A stretch of 64,000 nt of DNA. Origin: Rhizobium leguminosarum (GTDB taxonomy: Bacteria > Pseudomonadota > Alphaproteobacteria > Rhizobiales > Rhizobiaceae). Within the stretch, counting starts at the first letter, position 1. Every line of letters starts with the position of its first letter. The notes under the pieces were generated by a model. It made no database searches, had not been told where the DNA came from, and worked only from the letters and a program-made list of their open reading frames with translations. This document shows, piece by piece, positions 36,298 to 46,308 of this stretch. The position numbers and the translations under genes were made by a program. The stretch spans positions 496,001 to 560,000 of the forward strand of contig NZ_CP025012.1 in assembly GCF_002953715.1 (NCBI RefSeq). Reading direction: 5' to 3'.

Positions 36298-37281
36298 ATG
36301 ACCGTCTTCCACCGCAATGAAACCCGGGAACCCCTACCCGCCCATCTGAAGGGCGGCGTCATTGCCATCGGCAATTTCGACGGCGTGCACCGTGGCCATC
36401 AATCGGTGCTGAGCCGCGCGCTCGAAATCTCCGAGGCGCGCGGTATCCCCGCTTTGGTGCTGACCTTCGAGCCGCATCCGCGTACGGTCTTTCGGCCGCA
36501 GGCGCCGGTCTTCCGGCTGACACCCGCGCCGCTGAAGGCCCGCATCCTGGAAACGCTGGGTTTCAGCGCCGTCATCGAGTATCCCTTCGACTACGAATTC
36601 TCGCAGCGCTCGGCTGATGATTTCATCCATTCGATCCTGAAGGATTGGCTCGGCGCCTCCGAAGTCGTCACCGGCTTCGATTTCCATTTCGGCCGCGGCC
36701 GCGAGGGCGGACCCGCCTTCCTGATGAATGCCGGCCATACCTACGGCTTCGGCGTTACCTTGATCGATGCCTTCCGCGACGAAAACGCCGATGTCGTCTC
36801 TTCAAGCCATATCCGCGCGCTCCTGAAGGAGGGCAGCGTCAGCGAAGTTGCCGGCATGCTGGGCTACCGCTACACGGTGGAAGCCGAGGTGATCGACGGC
36901 GAAAAGCTCGGCCGGCAGCTCGGTTTTCCCACAGCCAACATGCGCCTGCCGCCGGAGGTCGATCTTGCCGCCGGCATCTACGCCGTCCGCTTCCGCCGCC
37001 AGGACGGCACGCTCCACGATGCCGTTGCAAGCTACGGCCGCCGCCCGACGGTGACGGAAAACGGCGCACCGCTGCTCGAAACCTATCTTTTCGATTTCAG
37101 CGGCGATCTCTACGGCCAGCTCTGCTCAGTCTCCTTCTTCGGCTATATTAGACCCGAGCTGAAATTCGACGGTCTCGATCCGCTCGTCGCCCAGATCAAA
37201 CGCGATGAGGAAGAGGCGAGGGCGCTGCTTGCCGGCGTTAAACCGCTCAGTGCGCTTGATGGGAAACTGTGCTTTTCCTGA
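36298..37281 (+). CDS. ribF: Bifunctional riboflavin kinase / FAD synthetase
   Basis: 327 residues; converts riboflavin to FMN and FMN to FAD. FAD synthetase domain at about 20-180 (IAIGNFDGVHRGHQ nucleotidyltransferase motif) and riboflavin kinase domain at about 195-320 (GRQLGFPTANMRLP; LETYLFDF). Start at ATG 36298; an ATG at 36280 overlaps the HAD stop (ATGA) and is a possible earlier start. Followed by a strong terminator, then ileS. Confidence 0.94.
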   Translation: MTVFHRNETREPLPAHLKGGVIAIGNFDGVHRGHQSVLSRALEISEARGIPALVLTFEPHPRTVFRPQAPVFRLTPAPLKARILETLGFSAVIEYPFDYEFSQRSADDFIHSILKDWLGASEVVTGFDFHFGRGREGGPAFLMNAGHTYGFGVTLIDAFRDENADVVSSSHIRALLKEGSVSEVAGMLGYRYTVEAEVIDGEKLGRQLGFPTANMRLPPEVDLAAGIYAVRFRRQDGTLHDAVASYGRRPTVTENGAPLLETYLFDFSGDLYGQLCSVSFFGYIRPELKFDGLDPLVAQIKRDEEEARALLAGVKPLSALDGKLCFS

Positions 37282-37438
37282 GGTCGCCTTGAGTGCGGCT
37301 GTCGCTGGGACACCGGCGATTCCAGCCGATGATGCCGATCGCGGGCAGCGAATTCTTCTCTTCCTTTTCCCGGCAAAAACGCCTATGAACCGGCGCGATG
37401 ACGAAATATCGGCTGGCAATGATGATGCGAATTATCGG

Positions 37439-37483
37439 CCCGGCCTTCCGCGCGCGCTAAGCGGCCGGAAGGTCCGGGTTTTT
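37439..37483 (+). terminator. Terminator between ribF and ileS
   Basis: CCCGG-CCTTCCG (37439-37450) pairs with CGGAAGG-T-CCGGG (37466-37478), followed by TTTTT (37479-37483). It ends the HAD-ribF transcript 157 bp past the ribF stop and implies that ileS has its own promoter in the remaining 80 bp. Confidence 0.82.
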
Positions 37484-37566
37484 GGCGCTTGGAAACGAGC
37501 GCTTCCGCCACCAGCTCTTTCACGCCCGTTGCGCCCTTTCCGGGCCGCCAGAAACGATTGCCAGAC

Positions 37567-40458
37567 ATGACCGACACAGCCGAAAAGATCGACTATTCGA
37601 AGACCCTCTATTTGCCCGAGACTGATTTCCCGATGCGCGCCGGCCTGCCGCAGAAGGAGCCGGAACTCGTCAAGCGCTGGCAGGAGATGGGTCTCTACAA
37701 GAAACTGCGCGCTTCCGCCGCCGGCCGCGAGAAATTCGTCCTTCACGACGGCCCGCCCTATGCCAACGGCAACATCCATATCGGCCATGCGCTGAACAAG
37801 ATCCTCAAGGACGTCATCAACCGTTCGTTCCAGATGCGCGGCTACGACGCCAATTACGTGCCCGGATGGGATTGCCACGGCCTGCCGATCGAATGGAAGA
37901 TCGAAGAGAAGTACCGCGAGAAGGGCAAGAACAAGGACGAGGTCCCGGTCAACGAATTCCGCCGGGAATGCCGTGAATTTGCCGCCGGCTGGATCAAGGT
38001 CCAGGCAGAAGAGTTCAAGCGTCTCGGCATCGAGGGCGACTTCGACAATCCTTATACGACGATGAACTTCCACGCGGAGTCGCGCATCGCCGGCGAACTC
38101 TTGAAGATCGCCGCAAGCGGTCAGCTTTATCGCGGCTCCAAGCCGATCATGTGGTCGGTCGTCGAGCGCACCGCGCTGGCCGAAGCAGAAGTCGAATACC
38201 AGGACTATGAGAGCGACACGATCTGGGTGAAATTCCCCGTCGTCGAAGGTCCGGCTGCGCTCAAGGATGCGTTCGTAGTCATCTGGACGACCACGCCCTG
38301 GACGATCCCCGGCAACCGCGCGGTTTCTTTTTCTGCGCGTGTTTCCTACGGCCTCTATGAGGTGACGGCCGCCGAGAACGATTTTGGTCCGCGTCCTGGT
38401 GAAAAGTTGATCTTTGCCGATAAGCTGGCTGAGGAATCCTTCGCCAAAGCCAAGCTGCAGTACAAGCGCTTGAGCGATGTCTCTTCGGCTGACTTCGCAG
38501 CGATGACCTGTGCCCATCCCTTCAAGGGTCTCGACGGCGGCTATGAATTCCTTGTGCCGCTGCTCGATGGCGATCACGTCACCGATGATGCCGGTACCGG
38601 TTTCGTGCACACGGCTCCGAGCCACGGTCGCGAAGACTTTGATGCCTGGATGTCGGCTGTCCGCACGCTTGAGGCCCGCGGCATCGAGACCAAGATCCCG
38701 TTCCCGGTTGACGATGGCGGCTTCTACACATCAGACGCCCCCGGCTTCGAAGGCGCCCGCGTCATCGACGACAACGGTAAGAAGGGTGATGCCAACGACC
38801 GCGTCATCAGGGAACTGATCGCCCGCGGCGCACTCTTTGCCCGTGGTCGGCTGAAGCACCAATATCCGCATTCCTGGCGCTCGAAGAAGCCGGTCATCTT
38901 CCGCAACACGCCGCAATGGTTCGTCTATATGGACAAGACCCTTGCCGACGGTACGACGCTGCGTTCACGCGCGCTCAGTGCAATCGACGACACCCGCTTC
39001 GTGCCCGCCGCCGGCCAGAACCGCCTGCGCGCCATGATCGAAGGTCGCCCGGACTGGGTGCTCTCGCGCCAGCGCGCCTGGGGCGTGCCGATCGCCGTCT
39101 TTGCCGACGAGCAAGGCGAAGTCCTGGTCGATGAAGCCGTCAACGCCCGCATCCTCGAAGCCTTCGAACATGAGGGCGCCGACGCCTGGTTTGCCGAAGG
39201 CGCCAAGGAGCGCTTCCTCGGCAATGACCATGACCATTCCCGCTGGACGCAGGTCATGGATATTCTCGACGTCTGGTTCGACTCTGGCTCGACGCACACC
39301 TTCACGCTCGAAGACCGTCCGGATCTGAAGTGGCCGGCCGATCTTTATCTCGAGGGTTCCGACCAGCATCGCGGCTGGTTCCATTCGTCGCTGCTGGAAT
39401 CGGCTGCCACCCGCGGCCGTGCGCCTTACGACGCCGTCCTCACCCATGGCTTCACCATGGACGAGAAGGGCGAGAAGATGTCCAAGTCGAAGGGCAACGT
39501 CACAGCGCCGCAGGAAGTGATGAAGGATGCCGGCGCCGATATCCTGCGCCTCTGGGTGATGACCTCGGATTATGCCGACGACCTGCGCGTCGGCAAGACG
39601 ATCATCCAGACCAATGTCGACGCTTATCGCAAGCTGCGCAACACCATCCGCTGGATGCTCGGCACGCTCGCCCACGACAAGGGCGAGGAGATCGCGCTTG
39701 CCGACCTGCCAGAGCTGGAGCAGCTGATGCTGCACCGGCTTGCCGAGCTCGACGAACTGGTGCGCGAGAACTACGATGCCTTCGACTTCAAGAAGATCGC
39801 CCGCGCACTGATCGATTTCGCTAATGTCGAGCTTTCGGCCTTCTATTTCGATGTTCGCAAGGATGCGCTTTATTGCGATGCGCCGTCGAGCCTGCGCCGG
39901 CGCGCCAGCCTGCACGTCATCCGTCAGATCTTCGATTGCATGGTGACGTGGCTCGCCCCGATGCTGCCCTTCACCACCGAGGAGGCCTGGCTGTCGCGCA
40001 ACCCGTCCGCCGTGTCCGTGCATCTTGAGCAGTTTGCTCCGGTTGCAAAGGAATGGCGCAACGATGCCTTGGCCGAGAAGTGGAAGAAGATCCGCGCCGT
40101 GCGTTCGGTTGTGACCGGCGCCCTGGAAATCGAGCGCAAGGACAAGCGCATCGGCTCCTCGCTGGAAGCGGCTCCCGTTGTTCATATCGCCGATCCGGAG
40201 TTGCTGAACGCGCTGGAAGGCCAGGATTTCACCGAGGTCTGCATCACCTCGGCAATCGAGATCAAGGCCGGCGAAGGACCGGCGGATGCTTTCCGCCTTG
40301 CCGAGGTGCCTCAGGTCAGCGTCGTGCCGAAGCTTGCAGAGGGTGAGAAATGCGCCCGCTCATGGCGCATCACCAGGGATGTCGGCTCCGATCCCGAACA
40401 TCCCGATGTTTCGGCCCGCGACGCGGCTGCCCTTCGCGAGCTTGCCGCGCTCAAGTGA
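37567..40458 (+). CDS. ileS: Isoleucyl-tRNA synthetase
   Basis: 963 residues; class I aminoacyl-tRNA synthetase. HIGH motif in [11 protein letters not shown] (near 68-78), editing (CP1) domain with [15 protein letters not shown] motif in [10 protein letters not shown], then the anticodon-binding domain. The C-terminal zinc finger cysteines of some bacterial IleRS are not seen, as in many alphaproteobacteria. Start at ATG 37567 ([17 protein letters not shown]). Monocistronic or leading into the lipoprotein gene 133 bp downstream. Confidence 0.96.
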   Translation: MTDTAEKIDYSKTLYLPETDFPMRAGLPQKEPELVKRWQEMGLYKKLRASAAGREKFVLHDGPPYANGNIHIGHALNKILKDVINRSFQMRGYDANYVPGWDCHGLPIEWKIEEKYREKGKNKDEVPVNEFRRECREFAAGWIKVQAEEFKRLGIEGDFDNPYTTMNFHAESRIAGELLKIAASGQLYRGSKPIMWSVVERTALAEAEVEYQDYESDTIWVKFPVVEGPAALKDAFVVIWTTTPWTIPGNRAVSFSARVSYGLYEVTAAENDFGPRPGEKLIFADKLAEESFAKAKLQYKRLSDVSSADFAAMTCAHPFKGLDGGYEFLVPLLDGDHVTDDAGTGFVHTAPSHGREDFDAWMSAVRTLEARGIETKIPFPVDDGGFYTSDAPGFEGARVIDDNGKKGDANDRVIRELIARGALFARGRLKHQYPHSWRSKKPVIFRNTPQWFVYMDKTLADGTTLRSRALSAIDDTRFVPAAGQNRLRAMIEGRPDWVLSRQRAWGVPIAVFADEQGEVLVDEAVNARILEAFEHEGADAWFAEGAKERFLGNDHDHSRWTQVMDILDVWFDSGSTHTFTLEDRPDLKWPADLYLEGSDQHRGWFHSSLLESAATRGRAPYDAVLTHGFTMDEKGEKMSKSKGNVTAPQEVMKDAGADILRLWVMTSDYADDLRVGKTIIQTNVDAYRKLRNTIRWMLGTLAHDKGEEIALADLPELEQLMLHRLAELDELVRENYDAFDFKKIARALIDFANVELSAFYFDVRKDALYCDAPSSLRRRASLHVIRQIFDCMVTWLAPMLPFTTEEAWLSRNPSAVSVHLEQFAPVAKEWRNDALAEKWKKIRAVRSVVTGALEIERKDKRIGSSLEAAPVVHIADPELLNALEGQDFTEVCITSAIEIKAGEGPADAFRLAEVPQVSVVPKLAEGEKCARSWRITRDVGSDPEHPDVSARDAAALRELAALK

Positions 40459-40591
40459 AGAATATTGCCGGATGAATTGCGCTTTCGCGGTTCATCCGGT
40501 AAAAGCTGCCTGAAAATGGCCGGATTTTTGCGTCAGGGGGACGGTTGTCCGGTTGGGCGAGGATTGCACCGGCAGGGCTGGAAGGGTTTTC

Positions 40592-41221
40592 ATGTTAACA
40601 ACGCATTGGTTCCGTATGGGCGCCTGCCTGTCTGTTGTAATGGCGGGATGCTCCCTGGTGTCCAGTTGCGCCAGCAGCCCGACCTACGGCACGGACAAGA
40701 CCGCCATGGAACAGTTGACCGACGATCTCGGCCAGTCCGTGTCGTTGACCGGACCGGACCCGAAGAACAAGGGCGTCAAGTACACGCCGCGACCGACGCT
40801 GGTGCTGCCGGCACAGGCGCAGAAAGAGACCCTCGTCCCGCCGCAGCAGACGGTCGCCAACAAGGACAATCCGCAATGGCTTGAATCGCCGGAGGAGACC
40901 CGCGCCCGTCTCGTTTCGGAAGCCGACGAGAATTCGGACAATCCGAATTACCGCTCGCCGCTCGCAAGCTCTGCGATCGAAGGCGGCCGACGCACGACGG
41001 AAGCCCAGACCAAGGCTTATCGCGAAGCCCGTGCCCTGCAGAAGGGCTCCTATGTCGATCAGCGCCGCTATATATCTGATCCGCCGCCCGGCTACCGCAC
41101 CGTCGACGATCCGGCAAAGCTCGATGATGTCGGCGAGCCCGAGCTCAAGAAGCAGAAGAAGCGTAAGAAGGATGCAGCTGTCGCCAACACCGGCAAGCAG
41201 TGGTGGAACCTCCTGCAATAG
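40592..41221 (+). CDS. Putative lipoprotein
   Basis: 209 residues. N-terminal hydrophobic stretch with two possible lipoboxes, MAGC (near residue 20) and VSSC (near 26). The mature part is hydrophilic, Pro/Lys-rich, and ends with a KKQKKRKK basic cluster and NTGKQWWNLLQ. It resembles the conserved rhizobial lipoproteins encoded after ileS. Probably membrane-anchored in the periplasm; function unknown. Confidence 0.75.
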   Translation: MLTTHWFRMGACLSVVMAGCSLVSSCASSPTYGTDKTAMEQLTDDLGQSVSLTGPDPKNKGVKYTPRPTLVLPAQAQKETLVPPQQTVANKDNPQWLESPEETRARLVSEADENSDNPNYRSPLASSAIEGGRRTTEAQTKAYREARALQKGSYVDQRRYISDPPPGYRTVDDPAKLDDVGEPELKKQKKRKKDAAVANTGKQWWNLLQ

Positions 41222-41270
41222 CTTTTTCGGCGCCGACAAGGATGACGGCGCCGCGCACCGGCGCTGGGGA

Positions 41271-41744
41271 TTACGGCGCCTCTCTCCTTTGCGAAAAGAA
41301 CTTTCGCAGCATATCGGCCGATTGGACCTCGTTGAAGCCGGAATAGACCTCCGGGGCGTGGTGGCAGGTCGACTGCCCATAGAATCGCACGCCATTGTCG
41401 ACGGCGCCGCCCTTCGGGTCCTCGGCGCCGTAATAGAGCCTGCGGATACGCGCAAACGAGATGGCTGCTGCGCACATGGTGCAAGGCTCCAGCGTCACGT
41501 AGAGATCGGCGCCGGTAAGACGTTCCTGTCCGAGCGCTTCGCACGCAAGCCGGATCGCGGCGATTTCGGCGTGCGCGGTGACGTCTTTGAGCTCGCGCGT
41601 ACGGTTTCCCGAGCGTGAAACGGCAATATCGTCGATAACGACGACGGCGCCGATCGGCACCTCACCGCGTTCTCCGGCCGCGCGCGCTTCTTCAAGCGCC
41701 ATCTCCATGAAACGATTTGTCTTCACGATCGCAAGAATTTCCAC
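41271..41744 (-). CDS. tadA: tRNA(adenine34) deaminase
   Basis: 157 residues; converts A34 to inosine in tRNA-Arg(ACG). Zinc-site motifs HAE (TAHAEIAAI, near 58) and PCTMC (LEPCTMCAAA, near 88). Start could be ATG 41744 or the internal ATG 41708 (MEMALEEAR); the longer one matches the usual N-terminal FMELAL context. Divergent from the pseudouridine synthase gene with 54 bp between starts. Confidence 0.93.
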   Translation of the reverse strand: MEILAIVKTNRFMEMALEEARAAGERGEVPIGAVVVIDDIAVSRSGNRTRELKDVTAHAEIAAIRLACEALGQERLTGADLYVTLEPCTMCAAAISFARIRRLYYGAEDPKGGAVDNGVRFYGQSTCHHAPEVYSGFNEVQSADMLRKFFSQRREAP

Positions 41745-41798
41745 TTAACCGCAGATGCGTGACCTGATAGACAGGCCCAAAAGGCAGGCAAACAACAA

Positions 41799-43910
41799 AT
41801 GACACCCAAAGACAAGCCAAAACGCCCGGGCGCAAAGCCCCTTTCACGGGATATCAGGTCGAAAGGCGGCCCGAAGGCGGACGGCGAGAAGCCGGCAAAG
41901 CCTGCGGCCGCACGCGCGATCGCCGCCGAGACCGATGGCGAGGCCAAGGCCGAACGCATTTCCAAGGTGATGGCGCGCGCCGGCGTTGCCTCCCGCCGCG
42001 ACATCGAACGTATGATCATGGAAGGTCGTGTGACGCTGAACGGCAGGGTGCTCGAAACCCCCGTCGTTAATGTCACGCTCGCCGATCGCATCGAAGTCGA
42101 CGGCGTGCCGATCCGCGGCATCGAGCGCACCAGGCTGTGGCTCTATCACAAGCCCGCCGGCCTCGTGACCACCAATGCCGATCCGGAAGGCCGCTCGACC
42201 GTGTTCGACAACCTGCCGGAAGAGCTGCCGCGCGTCATGTCGATCGGCCGCCTCGACATCAACACCGAAGGCCTGCTGCTGCTGACCAATGACGGCGGTC
42301 TCGCCCGGGCGCTCGAGCTGCCGGCGACCGGCTGGCTGCGGCGCTACCGCGTCCGCGCCCATGGCGAGATCGATCAGGATGCGCTCGACAAGCTGAAGGA
42401 CGGCATCGCCGTCGATGGTGTGCTCTATGGCTCGATCGAGGCGACGCTTGACCGCACGCAAGGCTCGAACGTCTGGATCACCATGGGCCTTCGCGAAGGC
42501 AAGAACCGCGAAATCAAGAACGTGCTCGGCGCGCTCGGCCTCGACGTCAATCGCCTGATCCGCATTTCCTATGGCCCGTTCCAGCTCGGCGACCTGCCGG
42601 AGGGCCATGTGATCGAAGTGCGCGGCCGGACACTGCGCGACCAGCTCGGCCCGCGCCTCATCGAGGAAGCCAAGGCGAATTTCGACGCGCCGATCTACAA
42701 TGCGCCGGCCGTCGCTGCCGAGGAAGAGGCAGAGCCCGCAGCACCGGAAAAGCGCGAGCGTCCGCGCCGCGACGAGGACAAGCGCGAACGGGCGCTGAGC
42801 CGCCTCGACACCAAGCGCGACGACCGCCACGGTGGCGCGCGCAAAGAGGACGACCGCCGCGATGGCGGGCGCCGGGACGACGAAAGGCCAAAGCGCGCCC
42901 AGCCGCTCGGCCAGCGCCGCAGCGCCAATGTCTGGATGGCGCCGGGCGCCCGGCCACTCGGCGAAAAGGCTGCGGCGAAAGCCGCCAAGAATGCGCAGAC
43001 CGCGCGCCGGCGCGGCGAGCAGGTGCCTGCAAAGAATGATCGCATCGAGGACCGCCCGCGCACACAGGTGAACCGCGTGCGCGAAGAGGATGGCGAGTGG
43101 ATCCGCTCGAGCGAGCAGCCCCGTCACAAGGATGAGGGCGAGGGCTTCGGCCGCAAGCGCGGCTTTGGCGATCGCCCCGCCCGCGAAGATCGCGGTTTTG
43201 GCGACCGCCCGGCGCGCGGCGACCGGCCGTTCAGTGATCGTCCCTCACGTGGGGATCGGCCCTTCGGCGACAAACCGCGCGGTGATCGCAAGCCGCGTGC
43301 GGACGGTGACGAGCGTCCTCGTGCCGCCAGAACCTCCGCCGGTGAGGGCCGTTCGGAGCGTCCGCGCGGCGACCGGCCGTTCGGTGATCGTCCCCCGCGT
43401 GGGGATCGGCCCTTCGGCGACAAGCCGCGCGGTGATCGCAAACCGCGTACGGACGGTGACGAGCGTCCTCGTGCCGCCAGAGCCTCCGCCGGTGAGGGCC
43501 GTTCGGAGCGTCCGCGCGGCGACCGCCCCTTCGGTGATCGTCCTTCGCGTGGCGACCGGCCCTTCGGTGACAAGCCGCGTGGCGATCGCAGGCCGCGCGA
43601 GGACGGTGATGAGCGTCCGCGGGCAGCCAGAAGCTTTGCCGGCGAGGGGCGCTCCGAGCGTCCCCGCGGTGAAAGATCGTTCGGCGACAAGCCTGCGGGT
43701 GACAGGCCTTCTGGTGACAGGCCGCGTGGCAAGGGCTTTGCGGCCAAGCCCGGTGGGGCCAAGCCTGGTGGGGCCAAGAGTTTTTCCGGCAAGCCGAAAG
43801 GCGCCAAACCCGGCGGTGACAGGCCGGGCGGCGACAGGCCTGCGGGCGGGCCGTCCAGAGGTGGTGCTAAAGGAAAAGGAATGACGCGCGGTGCGGATCG
43901 TCGGCGGTGA
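41799..43910 (+). CDS. rluB: 23S rRNA pseudouridine synthase (RluB/RsuA family) with very long disordered tail
   Basis: 703 residues, over twice the usual catalytic size. S4 RNA-binding domain at about 52-100 (RISKVMARAGVASRRDIERM), then the pseudouridine synthase fold with the catalytic GRLDINTEGLLLLTND (Asp 153) and ending near 300. Residues 305-703 are low-complexity, rich in Arg, Gly, Asp and Pro, with three 50-residue repeats (GDRPFGDRPSRGDRPFGDKP-type) and a Gly/Lys-rich end. Such RGG-like tails bind RNA in other proteins. The gene overlaps rsmD by 20 bp. Short lysine/alanine N-terminal extension (1-50). Confidence 0.9.
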   Translation: MTPKDKPKRPGAKPLSRDIRSKGGPKADGEKPAKPAAARAIAAETDGEAKAERISKVMARAGVASRRDIERMIMEGRVTLNGRVLETPVVNVTLADRIEVDGVPIRGIERTRLWLYHKPAGLVTTNADPEGRSTVFDNLPEELPRVMSIGRLDINTEGLLLLTNDGGLARALELPATGWLRRYRVRAHGEIDQDALDKLKDGIAVDGVLYGSIEATLDRTQGSNVWITMGLREGKNREIKNVLGALGLDVNRLIRISYGPFQLGDLPEGHVIEVRGRTLRDQLGPRLIEEAKANFDAPIYNAPAVAAEEEAEPAAPEKRERPRRDEDKRERALSRLDTKRDDRHGGARKEDDRRDGGRRDDERPKRAQPLGQRRSANVWMAPGARPLGEKAAAKAAKNAQTARRRGEQVPAKNDRIEDRPRTQVNRVREEDGEWIRSSEQPRHKDEGEGFGRKRGFGDRPAREDRGFGDRPARGDRPFSDRPSRGDRPFGDKPRGDRKPRADGDERPRAARTSAGEGRSERPRGDRPFGDRPPRGDRPFGDKPRGDRKPRTDGDERPRAARASAGEGRSERPRGDRPFGDRPSRGDRPFGDKPRGDRRPREDGDERPRAARSFAGEGRSERPRGERSFGDKPAGDRPSGDRPRGKGFAAKPGGAKPGGAKSFSGKPKGAKPGGDRPGGDRPAGGPSRGGAKGKGMTRGADRRR
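43218..43667 (+). repeat. Three 150-bp in-frame tandem repeats in rluB
   Basis: Units start at 43218, 43368 and 43518, each exactly 150 bp (50 codons), and a partial fourth begins at 43668. Each encodes the series GDRPF.DRP.RGDRPFGDKP, RGDRKPR.DGDERPRAAR and .AGEGRSERPR. The first two units are nearly identical at DNA level, which implies recent duplication and likely length variation between strains. Confidence 0.9.
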
Positions 43911-44451
43911 GTTTCGCGGACGGCCTCTCGCCGTGCCAAAATCCAACGAGATCCGGCCGACTGCCGACCGGACGCGCGAGAGCCTGTTCAATATATTGAG
44001 TCATGCCTATCCGGAATGTGTCGATGGCACCCGGATCCTCGACCTTTTTGCCGGCACCGGCGCCGTCGGCCTCGAAGCCGTTTCACGCGGTTGTCGCCAT
44101 GCGCTCTTCGTCGAAAACAGTGTCGAGGGCAGGGCGCTGCTCTGGGAGAACATCGATGCGCTCGGCCTGCATGGCCGCACGCGCATCCTGCGCCGGGATG
44201 CGACCGATCTCGGCAGCGTCGGCAATCTCGAACCCTTCGACATGCTCTTTGCCGACCCGCCCTATGGCAAGGGGCTCGGCGAGAAGGCGATGGCGGCGGC
44301 GGCCGAAGGCGGCTGGCTGCGGCCAGGCGCGATCGCGGTGCTCGAAGAACGCGCCGATGTTGTCGTTTCGGTCCATCCTTCCTATGTTTTCCTCGAAAGC
44401 CGCATCTTTGGCGATACGAGGGTGCATTTCTTCCGATATCAGCCGCAATAA
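43891..44451 (+). CDS. rsmD: 16S rRNA m2G966 methyltransferase RsmD
   Basis: 186 residues starting with GTG 43891 (RIVGGEFRGRPL, the family opening). SAM-binding motif LDLFAGTGAVGLEA and catalytic DPPY (ADPPYGKG). Methylates N2 of G966 in 16S rRNA. AGGAAAAGGA lies upstream as RBS inside the end of rluB; the genes overlap by 20 bp and form one transcript. The patatin gene starts 13 bp later. Confidence 0.93.
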   Translation: MRIVGGEFRGRPLAVPKSNEIRPTADRTRESLFNILSHAYPECVDGTRILDLFAGTGAVGLEAVSRGCRHALFVENSVEGRALLWENIDALGLHGRTRILRRDATDLGSVGNLEPFDMLFADPPYGKGLGEKAMAAAAEGGWLRPGAIAVLEERADVVVSVHPSYVFLESRIFGDTRVHFFRYQPQ

Positions 44452-44463
44452 GCGGGGGCGGGC

Positions 44464-45345
44464 GTGCAGCAGGCAGAGATCATCAGCCCGGAATTGCCTG
44501 CGATCAGCGATGTGCCAACGGTCGCGGTCGCTTTTGGCGGCGGCGGCGCGCGCGGGCTTTCCCATATCCATGTCATCGAGACGCTTGATGAACTCGGCAT
44601 CCGCCCGGTGGCGGTATCAGGCTCGTCGATCGGTGCGATCATGGCGGCCGGCATGGCGGCCGGCATGTCCGGCGCCGAAATCCGCGAACATGCGCTGACG
44701 ACCGTCGGCAACAAGACGGCGGTCGTCGCGCGCATCTGGGGGTTGAGGCCGGCGACGGTGCGCGATGCGGTGGCCAAGGGTATCCGCATCGGCCAGTTCA
44801 ATCTGGAGCGGATCCTCAAGGCTTTCCTGCCGTCCGAACTGCCGGCCCGCTTCGAGGACCTGCTGGTCCCAATGAAGGTCATCACCACCGATTATTACGG
44901 GCAGTGCGAAGTCATCATTGAGCAGGGCGAACTGTTTCCCGCACTCGCCGCCTCGTCCGCTATTCCCGCCGTCTTCATGCCGGTGCGCCTGCGCGACCGC
45001 GTGATGATCGACGGCGGCATCAGCAATCCGGTGCCTTATGAATGCCTGATGGATCTTGCCGACATCGTCATCGGCATCGATGTCGTCGGCGCGCCGGAAG
45101 GCGACGGCACCCATATTCCGAACCGCATGGAAAGCATTTTCGGCTCCGGCCAGCTGATGATGCAGACGGCGATCTCGCTGAAGCTGAAGCTTCGCCCGCC
45201 GCATATCTTCCTGCGCCCGACGGTCGGCCGCACCGGCGTCATGGATTTCCTCAAGGCCCGTGAAGTGCTGGCCATGTCGGTCGGTGTCAAGGACGACCTG
45301 AAATTCGCCCTCGACCGCGAGATCGAAGCGCGGCTAAAGCGCTAA
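44464..45345 (+). CDS. Patatin-like phospholipase (RssA family)
   Basis: 293 residues, starting with GTG 44464. Oxyanion hole GGGGARG (25-31), nucleophile GSSIG (Ser 55) and catalytic Asp in DGGIS (Asp 183), the full patatin Ser-Asp dyad. Cytosolic, probably a lipid acyl hydrolase of the conserved RssA-type. Probably co-transcribed with rluB-rsmD. Its last 12 bp overlap the convergent EVE-domain gene. Confidence 0.9.
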   Translation: MQQAEIISPELPAISDVPTVAVAFGGGGARGLSHIHVIETLDELGIRPVAVSGSSIGAIMAAGMAAGMSGAEIREHALTTVGNKTAVVARIWGLRPATVRDAVAKGIRIGQFNLERILKAFLPSELPARFEDLLVPMKVITTDYYGQCEVIIEQGELFPALAASSAIPAVFMPVRLRDRVMIDGGISNPVPYECLMDLADIVIGIDVVGAPEGDGTHIPNRMESIFGSGQLMMQTAISLKLKLRPPHIFLRPTVGRTGVMDFLKAREVLAMSVGVKDDLKFALDREIEARLKR

Positions 45346-45813
45346 AGTGCATTGCACGGGAACCGTCGCATACTTCCGGGCGACATCCATGAGCGGTTCA
45401 CTGAGCATCGCTTCGGCTATGAGCTCGGCATCATCATTGTCGATTTCGAAGAGACCAAAGCGCAATCGATAGCCCCAGCCTCCCCGATCGCTTGTGAAAG
45501 ACAGCCGGCTGAGCAGCGGCCGGATCGGCGTTTCCACGGCCCGCCACCAGGTGACATCGCGCCTCCAGGGGTGGAAACCGGGGTGAACTTCCACCTGATA
45601 TGCCGCCTTTTCCTCGACCACGCCAATTGCCGTGAACGCCTGCAGGCGATCCTTGCCGCCAAATGTTTCGGTTGGCGAATAATAGATCACCCGGTCACCA
45701 GGCGCGCTTCGCTTAAGCGGAGCGGCCTTGCCATGACAGACCTGCATGAACCCAGCTTCGCGTCCGATGCGGACATGGTTTGCTGATGCGACAGCGATCC
45801 AGCTGCGGGACAT
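45334..45813 (-). CDS. EVE-domain protein (UPF0310)
   Basis: 159 residues, nearly all one EVE domain (PUA-like fold): [13 protein letters not shown] at the start, [15 protein letters not shown] (near 40-54) and the FTAIG strand. EVE domains are proposed to bind modified bases in DNA or RNA. The stop codons of this gene and of the patatin gene lie inside each other's coding region (12-bp convergent overlap). VOC-family gene 3 bp upstream on the same strand. Confidence 0.82.
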   Translation of the reverse strand: MSRSWIAVASANHVRIGREAGFMQVCHGKAAPLKRSAPGDRVIYYSPTETFGGKDRLQAFTAIGVVEEKAAYQVEVHPGFHPWRRDVTWWRAVETPIRPLLSRLSFTSDRGGWGYRLRFGLFEIDNDDAELIAEAMLSEPLMDVARKYATVPVQCTLAL

Positions 45814-45816
45814 GTT

Positions 45817-46188
45817 TCAGTCCTCCGCAACGTTGTAGACACGCAGGCGATGCCCGTCGGAATCGACTGCAACAAAGGTACGGCCGAAATCGAGGTTGGT
45901 CGGCGGCAAGAGGATGGTCGCGCCCTTGAGTTGCCATTCGGCGTGAAGCGTATCGACCATATCAGCTGTCGCGACCTTGAAACCGACGTCGCAGCCGCCG
46001 CCCGTCGCAGCCGGCGCCGGCTCCACGCCCGCATTGCCCCAGAGTCCAAGGGCCAGACCCGAGGGCAGGATGAACATGGCGAAGGTCGGGCTGAACTCAA
46101 CCGGATCCTGCCCGAGCAGTTGGCCATAAAAGCCGGCGCTTTTGGGCACGTCGGCTACGAAAAGTAGAATGCTGTTGCTGTCGATCAT
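45817..46188 (-). CDS. VOC-family (glyoxalase/bleomycin resistance-like) protein
   Basis: 123 residues; two beta-alpha-beta-beta-beta units as in the vicinal oxygen chelate fold (FVADVPKSAGFYGQLLG; GRTFVAVDSDGHRLRVYN). The typical metal-binding Glu/His pattern is incomplete, so it may bind a ligand without catalysis. Only 3 bp before the EVE gene; the two form an operon. Substrate unknown. Confidence 0.83.
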   Translation of the reverse strand: MIDSNSILLFVADVPKSAGFYGQLLGQDPVEFSPTFAMFILPSGLALGLWGNAGVEPAPAATGGGCDVGFKVATADMVDTLHAEWQLKGATILLPPTNLDFGRTFVAVDSDGHRLRVYNVAED

Positions 46189-46308
46189 GGTGAGCCTCCT
46201 GTTTGGGGTCAGAAGGATCGTCTACAGAGACATGCTGACAGATTCTGGCAGTAGCCTTTGCCTCTGCCGCCGTTCAATCCGCCCAAGTTTGCCACTTTCG
46301 GAGTTGAT

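Noticed and set aside
37282..37566. T-box or riboswitch leader before ileS
   Set aside because: No T-box sequence or conserved riboswitch core seen; the structure present is a terminator belonging to ribF.
43218..43667. CRISPR-like array
   Set aside because: Repeats are 150 bp, contiguous, in frame and without spacers, so they are coding tandem repeats.
43124..43939. Proline/serine-rich ORF on the minus strand under the rluB repeats
   Set aside because: Produced by reading the repetitive tail in reverse; no start signal or family.
44464..46188. Patatin plus EVE genes as a defence system
   Set aside because: The patatin is of the housekeeping RssA type next to rsmD, the genes are convergent, and no cyclase, nuclease or other defence partner is present.
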